Notes: generated from the letters alone by a model not told the origin. 64,000 nucleotides of DNA from Mycolicibacterium iranicum (GCF_001650495.1 NZ_LWCS01000054.1:62001-126000); one strand, 5' to 3'; positions 17,627 to 28,236 are shown, counted from the first letter of the stretch. Program-made: numbers and translations.

Positions 17627-18476
17627 AGCCCTTGACCGCGTAGCCGCTCATTCGCACTCCGATGGGCAGATGGTCCCAGATCCAGTTCACCGGGCGTGAT
17701 CTCCAGAAGGCGGCAAAGCGCTGGTAGCGGCGCTCCTGTTTGTCGGTCCAGGGGAGGCCGAGCAGCAATCGGGCGCGGGGCGGCAGACCGCCGGTCGTCA
17801 GGAAGGCCGCCAGTGGGTTGAACACCGGCGCGACGATCCGCCAGACGAGAGGGTGGACGGCTTTGGGCTTCGGGAAGCCCTTGGTGACGTAGCCGACGCC
17901 GTACTTGGCCGAGGGGTGTGCGACGAGGACCTGGTTCATCATCCGGTCCCAGTACTGCTCGAATTCGGCGTAGGTCGCGGGCATCACGCGATCGCTGACG
18001 CCGTAGCGCCGGTACCACGTCTTGGATTCGAGCCAGATCTGCTCGCGTTCGGCGTCGGTCAGACGCTTCACGAAGGTGTCGGCGAAGTAGTAGATCTGCT
18101 CGACGAAGGTGGCGTGTGCCCAGAAGTATGTCTCGGGATCCAACGCGTGATAGCGACCCCCGTCCGTGCCTGGCATTTCCCCTTTGACGTGGTGGTGGAA
18201 GTCGCGCACCTGCATTCCCGCGTTGTCGTCGTCGGAGCCGTAGACCGTCTTGAAGATCGGCGGAATGGTGCGCTTGAGCCGCTCGGCGGTGTCGGCGAAG
18301 AACGTCGAATGGTCGTAGACGCCCTGGCCGAGCTCGGCGAGCATGTTCTGCAGCACGGCCGGCCTCGGGCCGATCAGGTACATGCGGTTGTCGCCGAACC
18401 AGCGCCAGACCAGGGATTCGGGCCCCAGCGGCAGGGCGTCATCCAGATGTTCGGGCTGCTGCGCCAACTCGGTCAT
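17610..18476 (-). CDS. MpaB/latex-clearing family oxygenase (DUF2236)
   Basis: A 288-residue DUF2236 protein. The N-terminal [39 protein letters not shown] and the central [22 protein letters not shown] are characteristic; histidines in the family bind heme b in latex-clearing oxygenase relatives. The ATG at 18476 gives the normal start ([13 protein letters not shown]); the open frame further upstream is unlikely to be translated. A possible leaderless promoter (TAACACT, 6 nt from the ATG) precedes it. The substrate is unknown. Confidence 0.85.
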   Translation of the reverse strand: MTELAQQPEHLDDALPLGPESLVWRWFGDNRMYLIGPRPAVLQNMLAELGQGVYDHSTFFADTAERLKRTIPPIFKTVYGSDDDNAGMQVRDFHHHVKGEMPGTDGGRYHALDPETYFWAHATFVEQIYYFADTFVKRLTDAEREQIWLESKTWYRRYGVSDRVMPATYAEFEQYWDRMMNQVLVAHPSAKYGVGYVTKGFPKPKAVHPLVWRIVAPVFNPLAAFLTTGGLPPRARLLLGLPWTDKQERRYQRFAAFWRSRPVNWIWDHLPIGVRMSGYAVKGYARGA

Positions 18477-18591
18477 GCGCAACAGTGTTACAGATCCTGC
18501 ACTTTGTACCAAGGTGGGTGTGGCGAGGCCCACAAAGGACGCGAGTGTGAACCCAGGGCTGCGAAAAGCGGCGTGGCAACGACCAGGAATG

Positions 18592-18852
18592 CTATTCCGC
18601 GGGGGTACGGCGCAGGCGGGCGATGCCGAGGGTCACGAGGACGCCGGCGGTGGTGGCCAGCAGCAGCGACAGCGTCAGCATGGGCGCGTAGTAGACCTGG
18701 GAGACCGTGGACGGCTCACCCTCAAGCACCGGGGCGACGACGACCTCGCTGCTCGCGTTCAGCCAAGCCGCCACGCAGCCGAGCGCCGCCAGCGCAGCGA
18801 CCACCAGCTCGATGACAGCCCGCCGACGGGTCTTCGACTCCGCAGGGTTCAC
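18592..18852 (-). CDS. Two-helix membrane protein
   Basis: An 86-residue product from a GTG overlapping the stop of the DUF3093 gene (GTGA). Two membrane helices lie at about residues 14-30 and 55-75 with a short external loop. Last gene of the hemB-linked chain of small membrane proteins; probably in the same operon. The first 20 residues are basic, so both termini should be cytoplasmic. No function known. Confidence 0.65.
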   Translation of the reverse strand: MNPAESKTRRRAVIELVVAALAALGCVAAWLNASSEVVVAPVLEGEPSTVSQVYYAPMLTLSLLLATTAGVLVTLGIARLRRTPAE

Positions 18853-19340
18853 TTCGCGGTCTCCGGCGGGATCCGTTCCTCGACGAGGTTGGTCAGCGCG
18901 GCACGTAGCTGGTGATGCTTGCGTGCCCACGCCTGAGCGGTCCGATCGTTGGTCAGCCGCAGGCCGATGCCGGTGCGTCCGCGTGGGACACCTGTGAGCT
19001 CGCCGAGCGCGCGCGCGTATTGCCACTTGGGAGCCTCCGACCCGCTGGCCTCGGGATAGACGCGCACGATCTCGTCGGTCAGCGTGATCTCGGTGCCCTG
19101 CTTCAACTTCTCGGTGGTCAGCTCCACCGAGGTGTGGATGCGGGCAGCCTTGACCTGAATTGCCAGGAACACCGAGACGAGAACGAAGAACAGGACCGGC
19201 ACCACCCACTGGATGCCGTAGCCGGCAGACAGCTGAATCAGTGCCATCGCCACCCCGGCCCCTGGACCGGCCAGCACCCACAGCCAACTCGCGCCCTGCT
19301 CGTAGAACAGCACTTCGGGCTCAGGTGTGGAGTCCGTCAT
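18849..19340 (-). CDS. DUF3093 membrane protein
   Basis: A 163-residue protein with two N-terminal membrane helices (about residues 18-38 and 42-62) and a cytoplasmic domain with the family pattern ITLTDEIVRVYPEASGSEAPKWQYARALGELTGVPRGRTGIGLRLTN. The ATG at 19340 overlaps the stop of the upstream gene as ATGA; a longer start at 19364 lies inside that gene and is less likely. Actinobacteria-specific family of unknown function, here and elsewhere downstream of hemB. Confidence 0.75.
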   Translation of the reverse strand: MTDSTPEPEVLFYEQGASWLWVLAGPGAGVAMALIQLSAGYGIQWVVPVLFFVLVSVFLAIQVKAARIHTSVELTTEKLKQGTEITLTDEIVRVYPEASGSEAPKWQYARALGELTGVPRGRTGIGLRLTNDRTAQAWARKHHQLRAALTNLVEERIPPETAK

Positions 19341-19765
19341 GCCGAGTCCGTGTGTTGAAACCACCGCCGCGCCGACGGCTGAACGAACAACAGCACACCG
19401 ATCAGTAGCGGGAAGAGCGACATGAGGATGAACAGGTGCACCGCCCCGATCAACCCCGCGATGATCACGATCACGACGATGGCGGCGGCCGCGAGCGCCA
19501 GCGTGGCCCGGTAGAACCGGGCGTCACCGCGGCGCGCTCTGCCTGCAAGGAAGGCCAGAGCGCCTCCGACGAGCACCGCGCCGATGCCCGTGCCCCGCAC
19601 GATCGACAGGAAGGCGTCAGCATTGGCAATTTGCAGGCGCTCGGCGTCGAATGCGGCGGTCGAGGCCATCAGGCCGCCGACGATCATGATGACCGCACCA
19701 CCGACGAAGCACCAGAACGCGAGGTCCACCACTCGGGGGCGGCTGGGTGGCGTCGGGTCGGTCAT
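19337..19765 (-). CDS. Four-helix membrane protein (Rv0513/Rv0514 region)
   Basis: A 142-residue polytopic protein with four predicted helices (about residues 14-33, 56-74, 85-105, 108-127) and a Pro-rich cytoplasmic start (TDPTPPSRPRVVDLAF). The start of the next upstream gene in the chain (TDVDTGFWLWVFSVPL) has a similar pattern of a polar start then helix, so the two may be paralogues. It is read together with hemB. Unknown function. Confidence 0.65.
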   Translation of the reverse strand: MTDPTPPSRPRVVDLAFWCFVGGAVIMIVGGLMASTAAFDAERLQIANADAFLSIVRGTGIGAVLVGGALAFLAGRARRGDARFYRATLALAAAAIVVIVIIAGLIGAVHLFILMSLFPLLIGVLLFVQPSARRWFQHTDSA

Positions 19766-19785
19766 GGTCGGGCCAGCCTAACGAA

Positions 19786-20208
19786 TCAGCGCGTGAAGAA
19801 GTCGTGGGAGTCCTTGCGGTGCAGCAGGTACACCCCGCCGCCAACCAGCACGGACCCGATGATCACGGGTATCGCATAGGCCACTGCCAGCGCGTTGGAC
19901 CGCTCGATGTTGAACAGGCTCGACACCGAATAGACCACCACGGCGATCGCGCCGCCGGTCAGCAGTGTGCGCGCCCAGCGGTAGCCCTGCCGCATCAGGA
20001 ACATGAACGTCAGCACGATCGCCGTGACGATGACGACAAACATCAGCGAGATCGCGAGCACGAAGCCGTTGGGGTGGTGCTGCGCTGTCACGAGGTCGAC
20101 GACGTAGCCGCCGACCATCAGCGGCACGGAGAACACCCACAGCCAGAATCCGGTGTCGACATCGGTGGGCCGCGCAGGCTTCTCCGGTGGCGCAGCAGGC
20201 CCCGTCAC
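19786..20208 (-). CDS. Four-helix membrane protein downstream of hemB
   Basis: 140 residues from a GTG overlapping the hemB stop (GTGA). Four membrane helices lie near residues 22-42, 55-75, 84-104 and 110-128, with a short Pro/Ala-rich N terminus and a basic C-terminal end (HRKDSHDFFTR). The overlap indicates co-translation with hemB. Conserved in mycobacteria at this place, but I know of no assigned role. Confidence 0.7.
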   Translation of the reverse strand: MTGPAAPPEKPARPTDVDTGFWLWVFSVPLMVGGYVVDLVTAQHHPNGFVLAISLMFVVIVTAIVLTFMFLMRQGYRWARTLLTGGAIAVVVYSVSSLFNIERSNALAVAYAIPVIIGSVLVGGGVYLLHRKDSHDFFTR

Positions 20209-21185
20209 GACAGCCAGCGGGCGGCGTCGGCCGCCCAGTAGGTGAGCACGATGTCCGCGCCGGCGCGACGGATCCCGATCAGCGACTCCAGGACCACGGT
20301 GCGCAGGTCGATCCAACCGTTGTTCGCCGCGGCGGTGATCATGGAGTACTCGCCCGACACCTGATAAGCGGCGACGGGGACCGGTGAGATGTCCGCTGCC
20401 GCGCGCACCACGTCCAGGTAGGACATGGCCGGCTTGACCATCACGATGTCGGCGCCCTCCTCGATGTCCAGCTCGACTTCGTGCAGCGCCTCGCGCGCGT
20501 TGCCCGGGTCCTGCTGGTAGGTGCGCCGATCGCCTTGCAGGCTGGACGCGACGGCCTCCCGGAACGGTCCGTAGAACCCGGATGCGAATTTCGCGGCATA
20601 GGCCAGGATCGCGGTGTCGGAGTGGCCTGCCGCGTCCAGACCGTCGCGTATCGCGGCGACCTGGCCGTCCATCATGCCGCTCGGAGCTACCAGGTGGGCG
20701 CCCGAATTCGCCTGTGCGACTGCGAGTTCCACGTATCGCCGATTGGTCTGGTCGTTATCGACCCGGCCCGCAGCGTCCAGCACGCCGCAGTGGCCGTGAT
20801 CGGTGAACTCGTCCAGACACGTGTCGGCCATCAGGACGGTGGCGTCGCCCAGATCTGCGGCGAGATCACGCAGCGCCACGTTCAGGATCCCATCGGGATC
20901 CACGCCGACGCTGCCGGTGGCGTCCTTGTCCTCGTCGCGCGGCACCCCGAAGAGCATCAGTCCACCGATGCCCGTGGCCACCGCTTCCGCGGCGGCCCGG
21001 CGCAACGAATCGCGGGTGTGTTGGTAGACGCCCGGCATGGAAAGGATGGGTGCCGATTCCGTGATGCCGTCGGCGACGAACATCGGCAACACCAGATGCC
21101 TTGGCTCCAAAGATGTCTGGGCCACCAGCCGACGTAACGCCGGAGTGGTCCGTTGCCTCCGTGGACGGTGACGGGGGAACCCCAC
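20205..21185 (-). CDS. hemB: Porphobilinogen synthase (ALA dehydratase)
   Basis: A 326-residue TIM-barrel enzyme that condenses two 5-aminolevulinates to porphobilinogen. Recognisable segments: LVLPMFV near the start, DTCLDEFTDHGHCG (metal-binding region), APSGMMDGQV with the Schiff-base neighbourhood, AKFASGFYGPFREA and DIVMVKPAMSYLD with the catalytic lysine. The GTG at 21185 was chosen because GAGGAG lies 6 nt upstream and it gives the family length; the frame remains open but overlaps hemD further up. Last step encoded in this hem operon. Confidence 0.95.
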   Translation of the reverse strand: MGFPRHRPRRQRTTPALRRLVAQTSLEPRHLVLPMFVADGITESAPILSMPGVYQHTRDSLRRAAAEAVATGIGGLMLFGVPRDEDKDATGSVGVDPDGILNVALRDLAADLGDATVLMADTCLDEFTDHGHCGVLDAAGRVDNDQTNRRYVELAVAQANSGAHLVAPSGMMDGQVAAIRDGLDAAGHSDTAILAYAAKFASGFYGPFREAVASSLQGDRRTYQQDPGNAREALHEVELDIEEGADIVMVKPAMSYLDVVRAAADISPVPVAAYQVSGEYSMITAAANNGWIDLRTVVLESLIGIRRAGADIVLTYWAADAARWLS

Positions 21186-21199
21186 GAGTAGCTCCTCGG

Positions 21200-22885
21200 C
21201 TAGCGGCGGCGGCTCTTCTTCCGCGGCGGCGGCAATGCCCCTTCGGCCCGAAGCCTCGCGGCATGCTCGGCCAGGGCCTCCACGAGCGGACCCACCGCGG
21301 CCACCTCGGGCTGTACGTCCACGCGAAGCCCGAATTCCGCTGCGGTTTCGGCGGTCTTGGGCCCGATGCACGCAACGATGGTCCGCGCGTGGGGCTTGCC
21401 CGCGATGCCGACGAGATTTCGCACCGTCGAGCTGGACGTGAAGCACACGGCGTCGAAGCCACCGGTCTTGATCATCTCGCGGGTGTGCGCCGGCGGCGGA
21501 GCGGCGCGCACCGTCCGGTATGCGGTGACATCCTCGATCTCCCAACCGAGTTCGCGCAGCCCCTCGGCCAGCGTCTCGGTGGCGATGTCGGCGCGTGGGA
21601 GCAGCACCCGGTTCACCGGATCGAAGATGTCGTCGTACGGCGGGAACTCATCGAGCAGGCCGAGCGATGATTGCTCACCGGTGGGCACCAGCTCGGGGTT
21701 GATCCCGAATGCACGCACCTTCTCGGCGGTGGCCTGACCGACACACGCGATCTTGACACCGGAGAAGGCGCGGGCGTCGAGGCCGAACTCGTTGAACTTT
21801 TCCCACACCGCACGCACCGCATTGGTGGAGGTGAACACGACCCACTGGAACCGGCCGTCCACCAAACCCTTGACGGCCCTTTCCATCTGGGCCGGGCTGC
21901 GGGGCGGCTCGACCGCGATGGTCGGCACCTCGATCGGCAGCGCGCCGTAGCCGACGAGGCGATCGCTCATCTCGCCCGCCTGGTCCTTGGTGCGCGGCAC
22001 GAGAACCGTCCACCCGTACAGGGCGCGGCTCTCCCACCAGTTGAGCTTCGCACGGTTGGCGACGGTGCGGCCGATGGTGACCACCAGAGTCCCGGTCAGC
22101 GGACCGGCCGGTTCTGCGCCGGCAAGCGTCGCCTTGTCGAGCAGACCCGCGAGCGTGGTCTCGACCGAACGCTGCTGGCACGTAGTTCCGTTAGCGGTGA
22201 CGACAGTGGGGGTGGAATCCGCGAGACCGTATTCGATCAGCGTGCGGGCCGCCTCCGGAAGTCGCGACGCGGTCGCGTGCAGGATCAGGGGTCCCGGTGC
22301 GGCCGCCAGCGCGGCCCAGTCGACGTCGCCGCGGATGTCGGCGACGGTGTGCGCCGACCCCAGCGGAAGCCCTGCATACGTCGGCACGGCCGAGGTGTCC
22401 GGCAGACCGGGCACGATCTCGAAGTGCAGCTGGGTCTTGGCCAGAGCGTTCACCTCGGTGATCACCGAGTCGATCGACAGGGGGTCACCTGCAACGAGGC
22501 GCACCACGTCGACACCCGTGCGGGCCTCGGTGGCCAGCGTCTTGGCGACCTCGGCCGGGTCGCCGAGCGCGGGCCGCACGTCGGGGCCGCCGGGGATGAC
22601 CGCGTCCTCGGCAGGCGTGTCCGCCGCAGCAGCGTCCTGCTTGGTGTCCGCCACCGCATCAGCGGGCTTGGCCACCGCGTCGGCCGCGGGAAGCGGCCCC
22701 GACGGCGGCGGCAACTCACAGCCGACCAGCGCGAGCACCGCTTCGGGCACGTCGGGATCGGTGAATACCAGTGCGGCGTTGGCCAACACGGCGCGGGCAC
22801 GCGCCGTCAGCAGACCCGGATCCCCGGGCCCGGAGCCCACGAACGTGATGCGGCCGGGCTTGCCCTTGCGTCCTCGCAAGCTCAT
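21200..22885 (-). CDS. hemD: SUMT / uroporphyrinogen-III synthase fusion
   Basis: A 561-residue fusion. The N-terminal part (about 1-250) has the SAM:uroporphyrinogen methyltransferase start [18 protein letters not shown] and [11 protein letters not shown]. It carries an Ala/Asp-rich insertion (about residues 62-98) that looks disordered. The C-terminal part (about 270-545) is uroporphyrinogen-III synthase: [33 protein letters not shown] and [17 protein letters not shown]. It cyclises hydroxymethylbilane, and the SUMT part would make precorrin-2 if active. This fusion is standard for mycobacterial hemD. It overlaps hemC by 4 bp and ends 14 bp before hemB. Confidence 0.93.
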   Translation of the reverse strand: MSLRGRKGKPGRITFVGSGPGDPGLLTARARAVLANAALVFTDPDVPEAVLALVGCELPPPSGPLPAADAVAKPADAVADTKQDAAAADTPAEDAVIPGGPDVRPALGDPAEVAKTLATEARTGVDVVRLVAGDPLSIDSVITEVNALAKTQLHFEIVPGLPDTSAVPTYAGLPLGSAHTVADIRGDVDWAALAAAPGPLILHATASRLPEAARTLIEYGLADSTPTVVTANGTTCQQRSVETTLAGLLDKATLAGAEPAGPLTGTLVVTIGRTVANRAKLNWWESRALYGWTVLVPRTKDQAGEMSDRLVGYGALPIEVPTIAVEPPRSPAQMERAVKGLVDGRFQWVVFTSTNAVRAVWEKFNEFGLDARAFSGVKIACVGQATAEKVRAFGINPELVPTGEQSSLGLLDEFPPYDDIFDPVNRVLLPRADIATETLAEGLRELGWEIEDVTAYRTVRAAPPPAHTREMIKTGGFDAVCFTSSSTVRNLVGIAGKPHARTIVACIGPKTAETAAEFGLRVDVQPEVAAVGPLVEALAEHAARLRAEGALPPPRKKSRRR

Positions 22886-23817
22886 ATGTCTCTCCCGCGT
22901 TCGTCCAACAGTTCGCGTGCGCCCAGCTCGAAAAGCTCCGCGGCCACCGAGAGCCCCAGCTCCCGTGCCCGCTCGGGTGTCCCGATGCCGGACGCACGGA
23001 TCACGTCGGATCCATCCAGCGTCGCCACGCAGCCGCGCAGCGACAGCTCTTCGAAGACTCGGCCGTCCTCATCGATGGACTCGACCACCTCAGCGATCGC
23101 GCCCACCGGTGCGGAGCAACCCGCCTCCAGTTCGGCCAGCAAGGCTCGCTCTGCGGTGACCGCCGAGCGGGTGTCGGCGTCATCGAGTTCCGCCAACAGA
23201 TCCGCAAGCGCCGTATCCCCGGCACGGCACTCGACTGCCAACGCCCCCTGCGCCGGTGCCGGCAACATCTGTACCGGTTCCAGCGTCTCGGTGACAGCGT
23301 CGAGGCGACCGATGCGGGCCAATCCCGCCCGGGCGACGACGACGGCGTCGAGATCACCGCTGCTTACCCTGTTCAACCTGGTATCTAGGTTGCCCCGTAG
23401 GGGGCGGATTTCCAAACCGAGACCCAGTGCTCTAAGCTGTGCGGTCCTTCGCGGGGAGGACGTTCCGATGACCGAGCCTGCCGGCAACTCCCCCAGCACC
23501 AGGCCGTCGCGGGCCACGAGTGCGTCGCGGGCGTCCGCGCGCACCGGGATCGCCGCGATCACAAAGCGCGGGTCGCTCGCCGTCGGCAAATCTTTGTACG
23601 AGTGCACGGCCATGTCGACAGACCCGTCGGCGATAGCTTCGCGCAGCGCCGCGGTGAAAACCCCGACGCCGATCTCGGCGATCGGGGCGTCAGATCGGTC
23701 GCCTTCGGTGGAGACGATGACCAATTCGGCCTCGTGTCCGGCGGCGATCAAGGCGTCCCGGACGACACCGGCCTGTGTGGTGGCAAGCAGGCTTCCCCTG
23801 GTGCCAATTCGAATCAC
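22882..23817 (-). CDS. hemC: Porphobilinogen deaminase
   Basis: 311 residues; polymerises four porphobilinogens into hydroxymethylbilane. Key segments: [15 protein letters not shown] at the start, [25 protein letters not shown] and [11 protein letters not shown], in which the cysteine carries the dipyrromethane cofactor. The GTG at 23817 is preceded by GGAGA about 8 nt upstream and gives normal length; the frame extends into the end of hemA but those codons are not needed. Operon order hemA-hemC-hemD-hemB. Confidence 0.95.
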   Translation of the reverse strand: MIRIGTRGSLLATTQAGVVRDALIAAGHEAELVIVSTEGDRSDAPIAEIGVGVFTAALREAIADGSVDMAVHSYKDLPTASDPRFVIAAIPVRADARDALVARDGLVLGELPAGSVIGTSSPRRTAQLRALGLGLEIRPLRGNLDTRLNRVSSGDLDAVVVARAGLARIGRLDAVTETLEPVQMLPAPAQGALAVECRAGDTALADLLAELDDADTRSAVTAERALLAELEAGCSAPVGAIAEVVESIDEDGRVFEELSLRGCVATLDGSDVIRASGIGTPERARELGLSVAAELFELGARELLDERGRDI

Positions 23818-23842
23818 GTGATGACTCTCCGCTGACCGAGCG

Positions 23843-25210
23843 TCACTCGGTCTTATCGAGATCAATTGCGGCAGCGGTCATTTCGCTGCCAGCGATGGGG
23901 CCCAACTCGCCCGCCGCGACGGCGTCGACGGCGTGCTGGTCGAGCTCGAACAATTCGCGCAGCGCCTCGGCGTAAGTGTCGCCACCGGGCGCGCTCGCCA
24001 GCTGCTTGACCCGCACCGTGGGCGCGTGCAGAAGCTTGTCGACGACCCGGCGCACCGTGTTCGCAACCTCGTCGCGATGCGAGGAGTCCAGACCTGGCAA
24101 ACGGTTGTCCAGCCGCAGCAACTCCGCTTCGACGACGTCGGCGGCGCGCTGACGCAGTGCGGTGACGGTCGGGGTGACCTCGGCCATCCGTTGGCCTGTG
24201 AGGTAGTTGGCGACCTCCGCGGCGACGATCGTGCGCGCGGCGTCGGCGTCCGACGTGGCGGCTTTGGCCGCCGGCTCGCGCAGGATGCGGTCCATGTCGA
24301 CGACGAAAACACCGGGCAGCCCGGCGACGGCGGGGTCGACGTCGCGGGGCATGCCGAGATCGCAGATGACGAGCTGTTTGGGTTCCCTGACGTGGGCGAG
24401 GCCGCGGTGCACGTCGGCGAGCGACACGACGGGGCGGACCGCGCCGGTGCAGGTGACGACGATGTCGGCATCGGTCAGCAGCGGCGGCAGGTGGTCGAAC
24501 GGGAACGTGTCGGCGGCGATGCCGTGACCGCGGATGTTCTCGGCGAGCCTCTTGGCGCGCGGCAGGCTCCGATTGACGACGTGAATGCTCTCCACACCGG
24601 CCCGAATCAGCTGCTTGGCGGCCAGCGCACCCATGGATCCGGCGCCGACGACCACCGCACGGCGACCCGCCAGCGAGCCGACCTTCTTCTCGGCGGTGTC
24701 CAGGGCCACCGACACCACCGAGGCACCCGCGGCATCGATACCGGTTTCGGAATGCACGCGTTTGCCGACGGCCAGCGCGCGTTGCGACAGCTCGTGCAGT
24801 GTGCGGCCCACCGTGTGGTTGGCTTCGGCGGATGCGTAGGCCCGCCGGACCTGGCCCAGGACCTGCTGTTCGCCGACCACGGCGGAGTCCAGACCGCTGG
24901 CGACGGCGAAGAGGTGCTCGACGGCAGCCTCGGCGTAGCGCACGTAGGCGTACTTGGTCAGATCCTGCAGCGACATCCCAGAGTGCTCGGACAGCACCTG
25001 GCCGATGACCGACAAGCCACCGTGGAACGCCTCGACGACGGCGTAGATCTCGACGCGGTTGCAGGTGGACAGCACCATGGCCTCGGTGACCAGAGATGAT
25101 TGCAGCACCTCAGTCATGATCTTGGCCTGGTCGGATTCGTCGGTGCTCAGCTGCTCCAACACGGACACCGGCGCGCTGCGGTGCGAAACGCCGAAAAGCA
25201 GGACGCTCAT
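23843..25210 (-). CDS. hemA: Glutamyl-tRNA reductase
   Basis: 455 residues; first committed step of C5 tetrapyrrole synthesis, reducing glutamyl-tRNA(Glu) to glutamate-1-semialdehyde. The catalytic cysteine lies in [12 protein letters not shown] (about residue 50), with [13 protein letters not shown], the NADPH-binding [16 protein letters not shown] and a C-terminal dimerisation helix. The ATG at 25210 has GAGGA close upstream. The product is consumed by hemL, 12 kb away. First of four hem genes, and therefore the likely regulated entry point; no riboswitch is evident in the 87-bp leader. Confidence 0.96.
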   Translation of the reverse strand: MSVLLFGVSHRSAPVSVLEQLSTDESDQAKIMTEVLQSSLVTEAMVLSTCNRVEIYAVVEAFHGGLSVIGQVLSEHSGMSLQDLTKYAYVRYAEAAVEHLFAVASGLDSAVVGEQQVLGQVRRAYASAEANHTVGRTLHELSQRALAVGKRVHSETGIDAAGASVVSVALDTAEKKVGSLAGRRAVVVGAGSMGALAAKQLIRAGVESIHVVNRSLPRAKRLAENIRGHGIAADTFPFDHLPPLLTDADIVVTCTGAVRPVVSLADVHRGLAHVREPKQLVICDLGMPRDVDPAVAGLPGVFVVDMDRILREPAAKAATSDADAARTIVAAEVANYLTGQRMAEVTPTVTALRQRAADVVEAELLRLDNRLPGLDSSHRDEVANTVRRVVDKLLHAPTVRVKQLASAPGGDTYAEALRELFELDQHAVDAVAAGELGPIAGSEMTAAAIDLDKTE

Positions 25211-25297
25211 GGCTTCCTCACCACGGTCAGCACACGACCAAGGTAGCCGTTGACCAGCTGGGCCACCAAATTTGCTCCCGATCCGGCGCCGGCCTGC

Positions 25298-25552
25298 TCA
25301 GCGGGCGAGGTCGGCACGCAATCGGGGTTCGTCGACCTCCCAGTAGCTGTGCTCGACGCCGTCGAGCAGCACCACGGGCAGCCGGTCTCCGTATTCGGCG
25401 CGAAGGGCGGCGTCGCCGGCTGCTGCGGCGGCGTCGACATCGGTGACGGCGAGGGCGAAACCGAGTTCGCCGGCAAGCTCAGAAAGCTGCCTGGCCGCGG
25501 CCGCGCACAGCGAACAGCCCTCGCGTGTCAGGAGCTCCACCTGTCGGTCCAC
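25298..25552 (-). CDS. Glutaredoxin-like protein (Rv0508-like)
   Basis: 84 residues with a glutaredoxin/DUF836 pattern: VELLTREGCSLCAAAARQLSEL contains the CxxC redox pair (CSLC, about residues 12-15), then LPVVLLDGVEHSYWEVDEPRLRADL. The GTG at 25552 starts right at the fold; the longer frame upstream overlaps the divergent HAD gene. It is the gene upstream of hemA in mycobacteria and could share its transcript. A role protecting HemA thiols or in general thiol exchange is speculation. Confidence 0.82.
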   Translation of the reverse strand: MDRQVELLTREGCSLCAAAARQLSELAGELGFALAVTDVDAAAAAGDAALRAEYGDRLPVVLLDGVEHSYWEVDEPRLRADLAR

Positions 25553-25578
25553 CCCGCCAGTATCCCGGTGAGGTGACC

Positions 25579-25584
25579 TAATGT
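25579..25584 (+). promoter_or_regulatory. Leaderless -10 element of the HAD hydrolase gene
   Basis: TAATGT stands exactly 7 nt before the GTG start at 25592, and no ribosome binding site is present in between. This is the mycobacterial leaderless arrangement in which transcription begins at the start codon. Confidence 0.5.
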
Positions 25585-25591
25585 TGTAGCC

Positions 25592-26503
25592 GTGTCGGAT
25601 ACCGGGGGAGCTCAGTTCGGCCCCGAGTCCTGGGCGCAGAAGCTGGCTGGGGAGGCCAGCGCGGAAGCGGCGTCCGAGGGCCTTTCCGGTTCCGGGGGAC
25701 CGCTGGGCGAGCTCGATACCCCGCCCCCTCCCCCACCCGACCTGACCGCGGCCGCCTTCTTCGACGTCGACAACACGCTCGTGCACGGGTCGTCGCTGGT
25801 GCATTTCGCGCGCGGGCTGGCCGCCCGGCAGTACTTCACCTATCAGGACCTGGCCCGGTTCGCCCTCGCTCAGGCAAAATTCCAGCTGACGGGCCGCGAG
25901 AACAGTGATGACGTGGCCGCGGGACGGCGCAAGGCGTTGTCGTTCATCGAAGGGCGCTCGACGGCGGAGCTGGTGGCGCTGGGCGAGGAGATCTACGACG
26001 AGATCATCGCCGACAAGATCTGGCCTGGGACGAGGGCGCTGGCGCAGATGCATCTCGATGCGGGCCAGCAGGTGTGGCTGGTCACCGCGACGCCCTACGA
26101 GCTGGCTGACACGATCGCGCGGCGACTCGGCCTGACCGGCGCATTGGGCACCGTCGCCGAGTCTGTTGACGGGGTGTTCACGGGCCGTCTCGTCGGCGAC
26201 ATCCTGCACGGCAGCGGCAAGGCGCACGCGGTGCGGTCGTTGGCGATCCGCGAGGGTCTCAATCTGAGGCGCTGCACCGCCTACTCGGACAGTTTCAACG
26301 ACGTGCCGATGCTGTCGCTGGTGGGAACGGCCGTGGCGATCAACCCGGACGCCGACCTGCGCGACCTCGCGCGCGAGCGGGGGTGGGAGATCCGCGATTT
26401 CCGCACCGCACGCAAAGCGGCGCGGATCGGGGTGCCGTCGGCGCTGGCACTGGGTGCGATCGGTGGTGCGCTGGCGGCAGCGGTATCGCGGCGCGAAAAG
26501 TAA
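25592..26503 (+). CDS. HAD-IB family hydrolase (SerB1-like)
   Basis: 303 residues. After a Gly/Ser-rich start, the HAD motif I appears as [15 protein letters not shown] (nucleophile Asp near residue 55), motif II region [17 protein letters not shown], and motifs III/IV as [19 protein letters not shown] hydrophobic helix ends the protein ([16 protein letters not shown]), so it may be membrane-tethered. It is annotated serB1 in relatives, but the HAD-IB subfamily includes phosphoserine and lipid-head-group phosphatases, so the substrate is open. Divergent from hemA and its redox partner. Confidence 0.85.
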   Translation: MSDTGGAQFGPESWAQKLAGEASAEAASEGLSGSGGPLGELDTPPPPPPDLTAAAFFDVDNTLVHGSSLVHFARGLAARQYFTYQDLARFALAQAKFQLTGRENSDDVAAGRRKALSFIEGRSTAELVALGEEIYDEIIADKIWPGTRALAQMHLDAGQQVWLVTATPYELADTIARRLGLTGALGTVAESVDGVFTGRLVGDILHGSGKAHAVRSLAIREGLNLRRCTAYSDSFNDVPMLSLVGTAVAINPDADLRDLARERGWEIRDFRTARKAARIGVPSALALGAIGGALAAAVSRREK

Positions 26504-26567
26504 GCGTCGTCGGCGTTGATAGGCTCGCGCCCGTTACCTCGCCCCCTCACCAGGGAACGGATCGCGC

Positions 26568-27107
26568 ATGAGCATCGCTGAAGAGATCATCGGAACTCAC
26601 TACCGATATCCCGACTACTTCCAGGTCGACCGGGAGAAGATCCGGGAGTTCGCCCGTGCGGTCAAAGACGAGCACCCGGCCCACTACGACGAGGCCGCCG
26701 CCAAGGAGTGCGGTCACGACGCGTTGATCGCGTCGTTGACCTTCATGGCGGTAGCCGGGCGCCGCGTGCAGCAGGAGATCTTCAATCAGTTCGACATCCC
26801 GATCAACATGGAGCGGGTGTTGCACCGCGATCAGAAGCTGATCTTCCACCGGCCGATCCTGGCGGGCGACAAGTTGTGGTTCGACTCCTACCTCGACTCG
26901 GTGACCGAATCCCACGGCGCCGTGTTGACCGAGGTTCGCGGCGAAGTCACCGATGACAATGGTGATCCGGTGATCACCAGCATCGTCACCGTGATGGGCG
27001 AGGCCGCCCACGACGCGGAGGCCGACGAGCTCACGGCACAGATCGCCGCCAAGCGAGACGAGGCCATGAAGGCGATGCTTGCTCGGCAAACCGCCAAGTC
27101 CGACTAG
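26568..27107 (+). CDS. MaoC-like (R)-dehydratase, Rv0504c family
   Basis: 179 residues of the FAS1-type dehydratase / HadA-HadC family with hot-dog fold: [35 protein letters not shown], then [22 protein letters not shown]. The N-terminal MaoC-like subunits usually lack the catalytic Asp/His pair and pair with HadB-type subunits in mycolic-acid elongation. No such partner is next to it here. It is conserved in mycobacteria at this position. A substrate-binding or accessory function is the safer call. Confidence 0.85.
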   Translation: MSIAEEIIGTHYRYPDYFQVDREKIREFARAVKDEHPAHYDEAAAKECGHDALIASLTFMAVAGRRVQQEIFNQFDIPINMERVLHRDQKLIFHRPILAGDKLWFDSYLDSVTESHGAVLTEVRGEVTDDNGDPVITSIVTVMGEAAHDAEADELTAQIAAKRDEAMKAMLARQTAKSD

Positions 27108-27124
27108 ACGCGTCGGAGCGCCGC

Positions 27125-28195
27125 TCAGCCGAAAAACGTGTTGCGGCGGTTGGCCAGCAGTTGGTAGAGGGTCTGCTGGATCGTCTCGCGCACCTGGTCG
27201 GTCAGCTCGAAGGTGACCATCGGGTCGTCGGAGGCCGACTCGTCGTAATCACCGGTGTCGATCGGCTCACCGAACTGGATGTACCACTTCGAGGGCAGCG
27301 GGACCACGCCGAGCGGTCCGGCCAGCGGGAACAGCGGCGTGACCGGGAAGTACGGAAGTCCAAGTAGCCGCGCCACCAGCTTGACGTCCGCCATCATCGG
27401 GTAGATCTCCTCCGACCCGACGATCGAGCACGGCACGATGGGGGCCCGGGTGCGCAACGCGGCCGACACGAAACCGCCTCGGCCGAATCGCTGTAGCTTG
27501 TAGCGGTCCTGGAAGTGCTTGCCCAGCCCTTTGTAACCCTCAGGGAAAACGGCGGTCAATTCACCCGCCGCCAGCAGTCGGTGGGCATCGTCGGTGCACG
27601 CCATCGTGTGGCCGGCCTTGCGGGCGGCCTGCCCGACCACCGGCATGTCGAAGACCATGTCGGCGGCCAGGATGCGGAGGTCGCGGTGCGCGGGATGCTT
27701 GTCCCGGACGGCGACCTGGGTCATCAGACCGTCGAATGGGAGCACGCCGGCGTGGTTTGCGACGACCAGCGCGGCGCCCTCCTCCGGCAGGTTCTCGACA
27801 CCGCTGACCTCGACCCGGAACCATGAGTTGAAGAGAGTCCGCAGCAAAGGCAGAAAGATTGCTTCGTTGAGATGACGATCGAAGCCGAACTCGTCGACGC
27901 TGTATTCGCCCGTCATCCGCTTGCGGATGAATTCGGCGACTGCGGCGATGCGCTGTGCCAGTTCGTTGGGCGACGATTCTTCAGTTTCGGCCCCGGCGGC
28001 GAATCCGCGGTGCTGATCGATCTCGCGTACGACCGCAGCGATCTGTTCGGCGGAAGCGCGGCTTCCCGGATCGTTCAGCAGCGACGGATGACGACGGGCC
28101 CCGTCGGACCGATCCGTCGCCGAACGACGCGCTGACCCGCCGCGACTTGAATTCGCATGCAGCGGAATGACTTTCGCTTTCGGCTCGCCCGCCAC
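27125..28195 (-). CDS. Lysophospholipid acyltransferase family protein (Rv0502-like)
   Basis: 356 residues. A long polar N terminus (about 1-120) precedes a PlsC-type acyltransferase domain with the catalytic NHAGVLPFDG (HX4D) at about residues 146-155, the FPEGYKG glycerol-phosphate-binding motif and a VPCSIVGSEEIYP segment. It transfers acyl groups to a phospholipid or related acceptor at the inner membrane surface. Start is a GTG at 28195; GAGAG lies 8 nt upstream. It is downstream of galE2 on the same strand, an arrangement shared by mycobacteria. Confidence 0.88.
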   Translation of the reverse strand: MAGEPKAKVIPLHANSSRGGSARRSATDRSDGARRHPSLLNDPGSRASAEQIAAVVREIDQHRGFAAGAETEESSPNELAQRIAAVAEFIRKRMTGEYSVDEFGFDRHLNEAIFLPLLRTLFNSWFRVEVSGVENLPEEGAALVVANHAGVLPFDGLMTQVAVRDKHPAHRDLRILAADMVFDMPVVGQAARKAGHTMACTDDAHRLLAAGELTAVFPEGYKGLGKHFQDRYKLQRFGRGGFVSAALRTRAPIVPCSIVGSEEIYPMMADVKLVARLLGLPYFPVTPLFPLAGPLGVVPLPSKWYIQFGEPIDTGDYDESASDDPMVTFELTDQVRETIQQTLYQLLANRRNTFFG

Positions 28196-28236
28196 CCTAT
28201 GATCTCTCTTTCCCCACCCTGTACTGAGCGATGAGT

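Noticed and set aside
25207-25476. 89-codon minus-strand frame before hemA
   Set aside because: It overlaps the glutaredoxin-like gene and has Ser/Pro/Thr-rich shadow composition.
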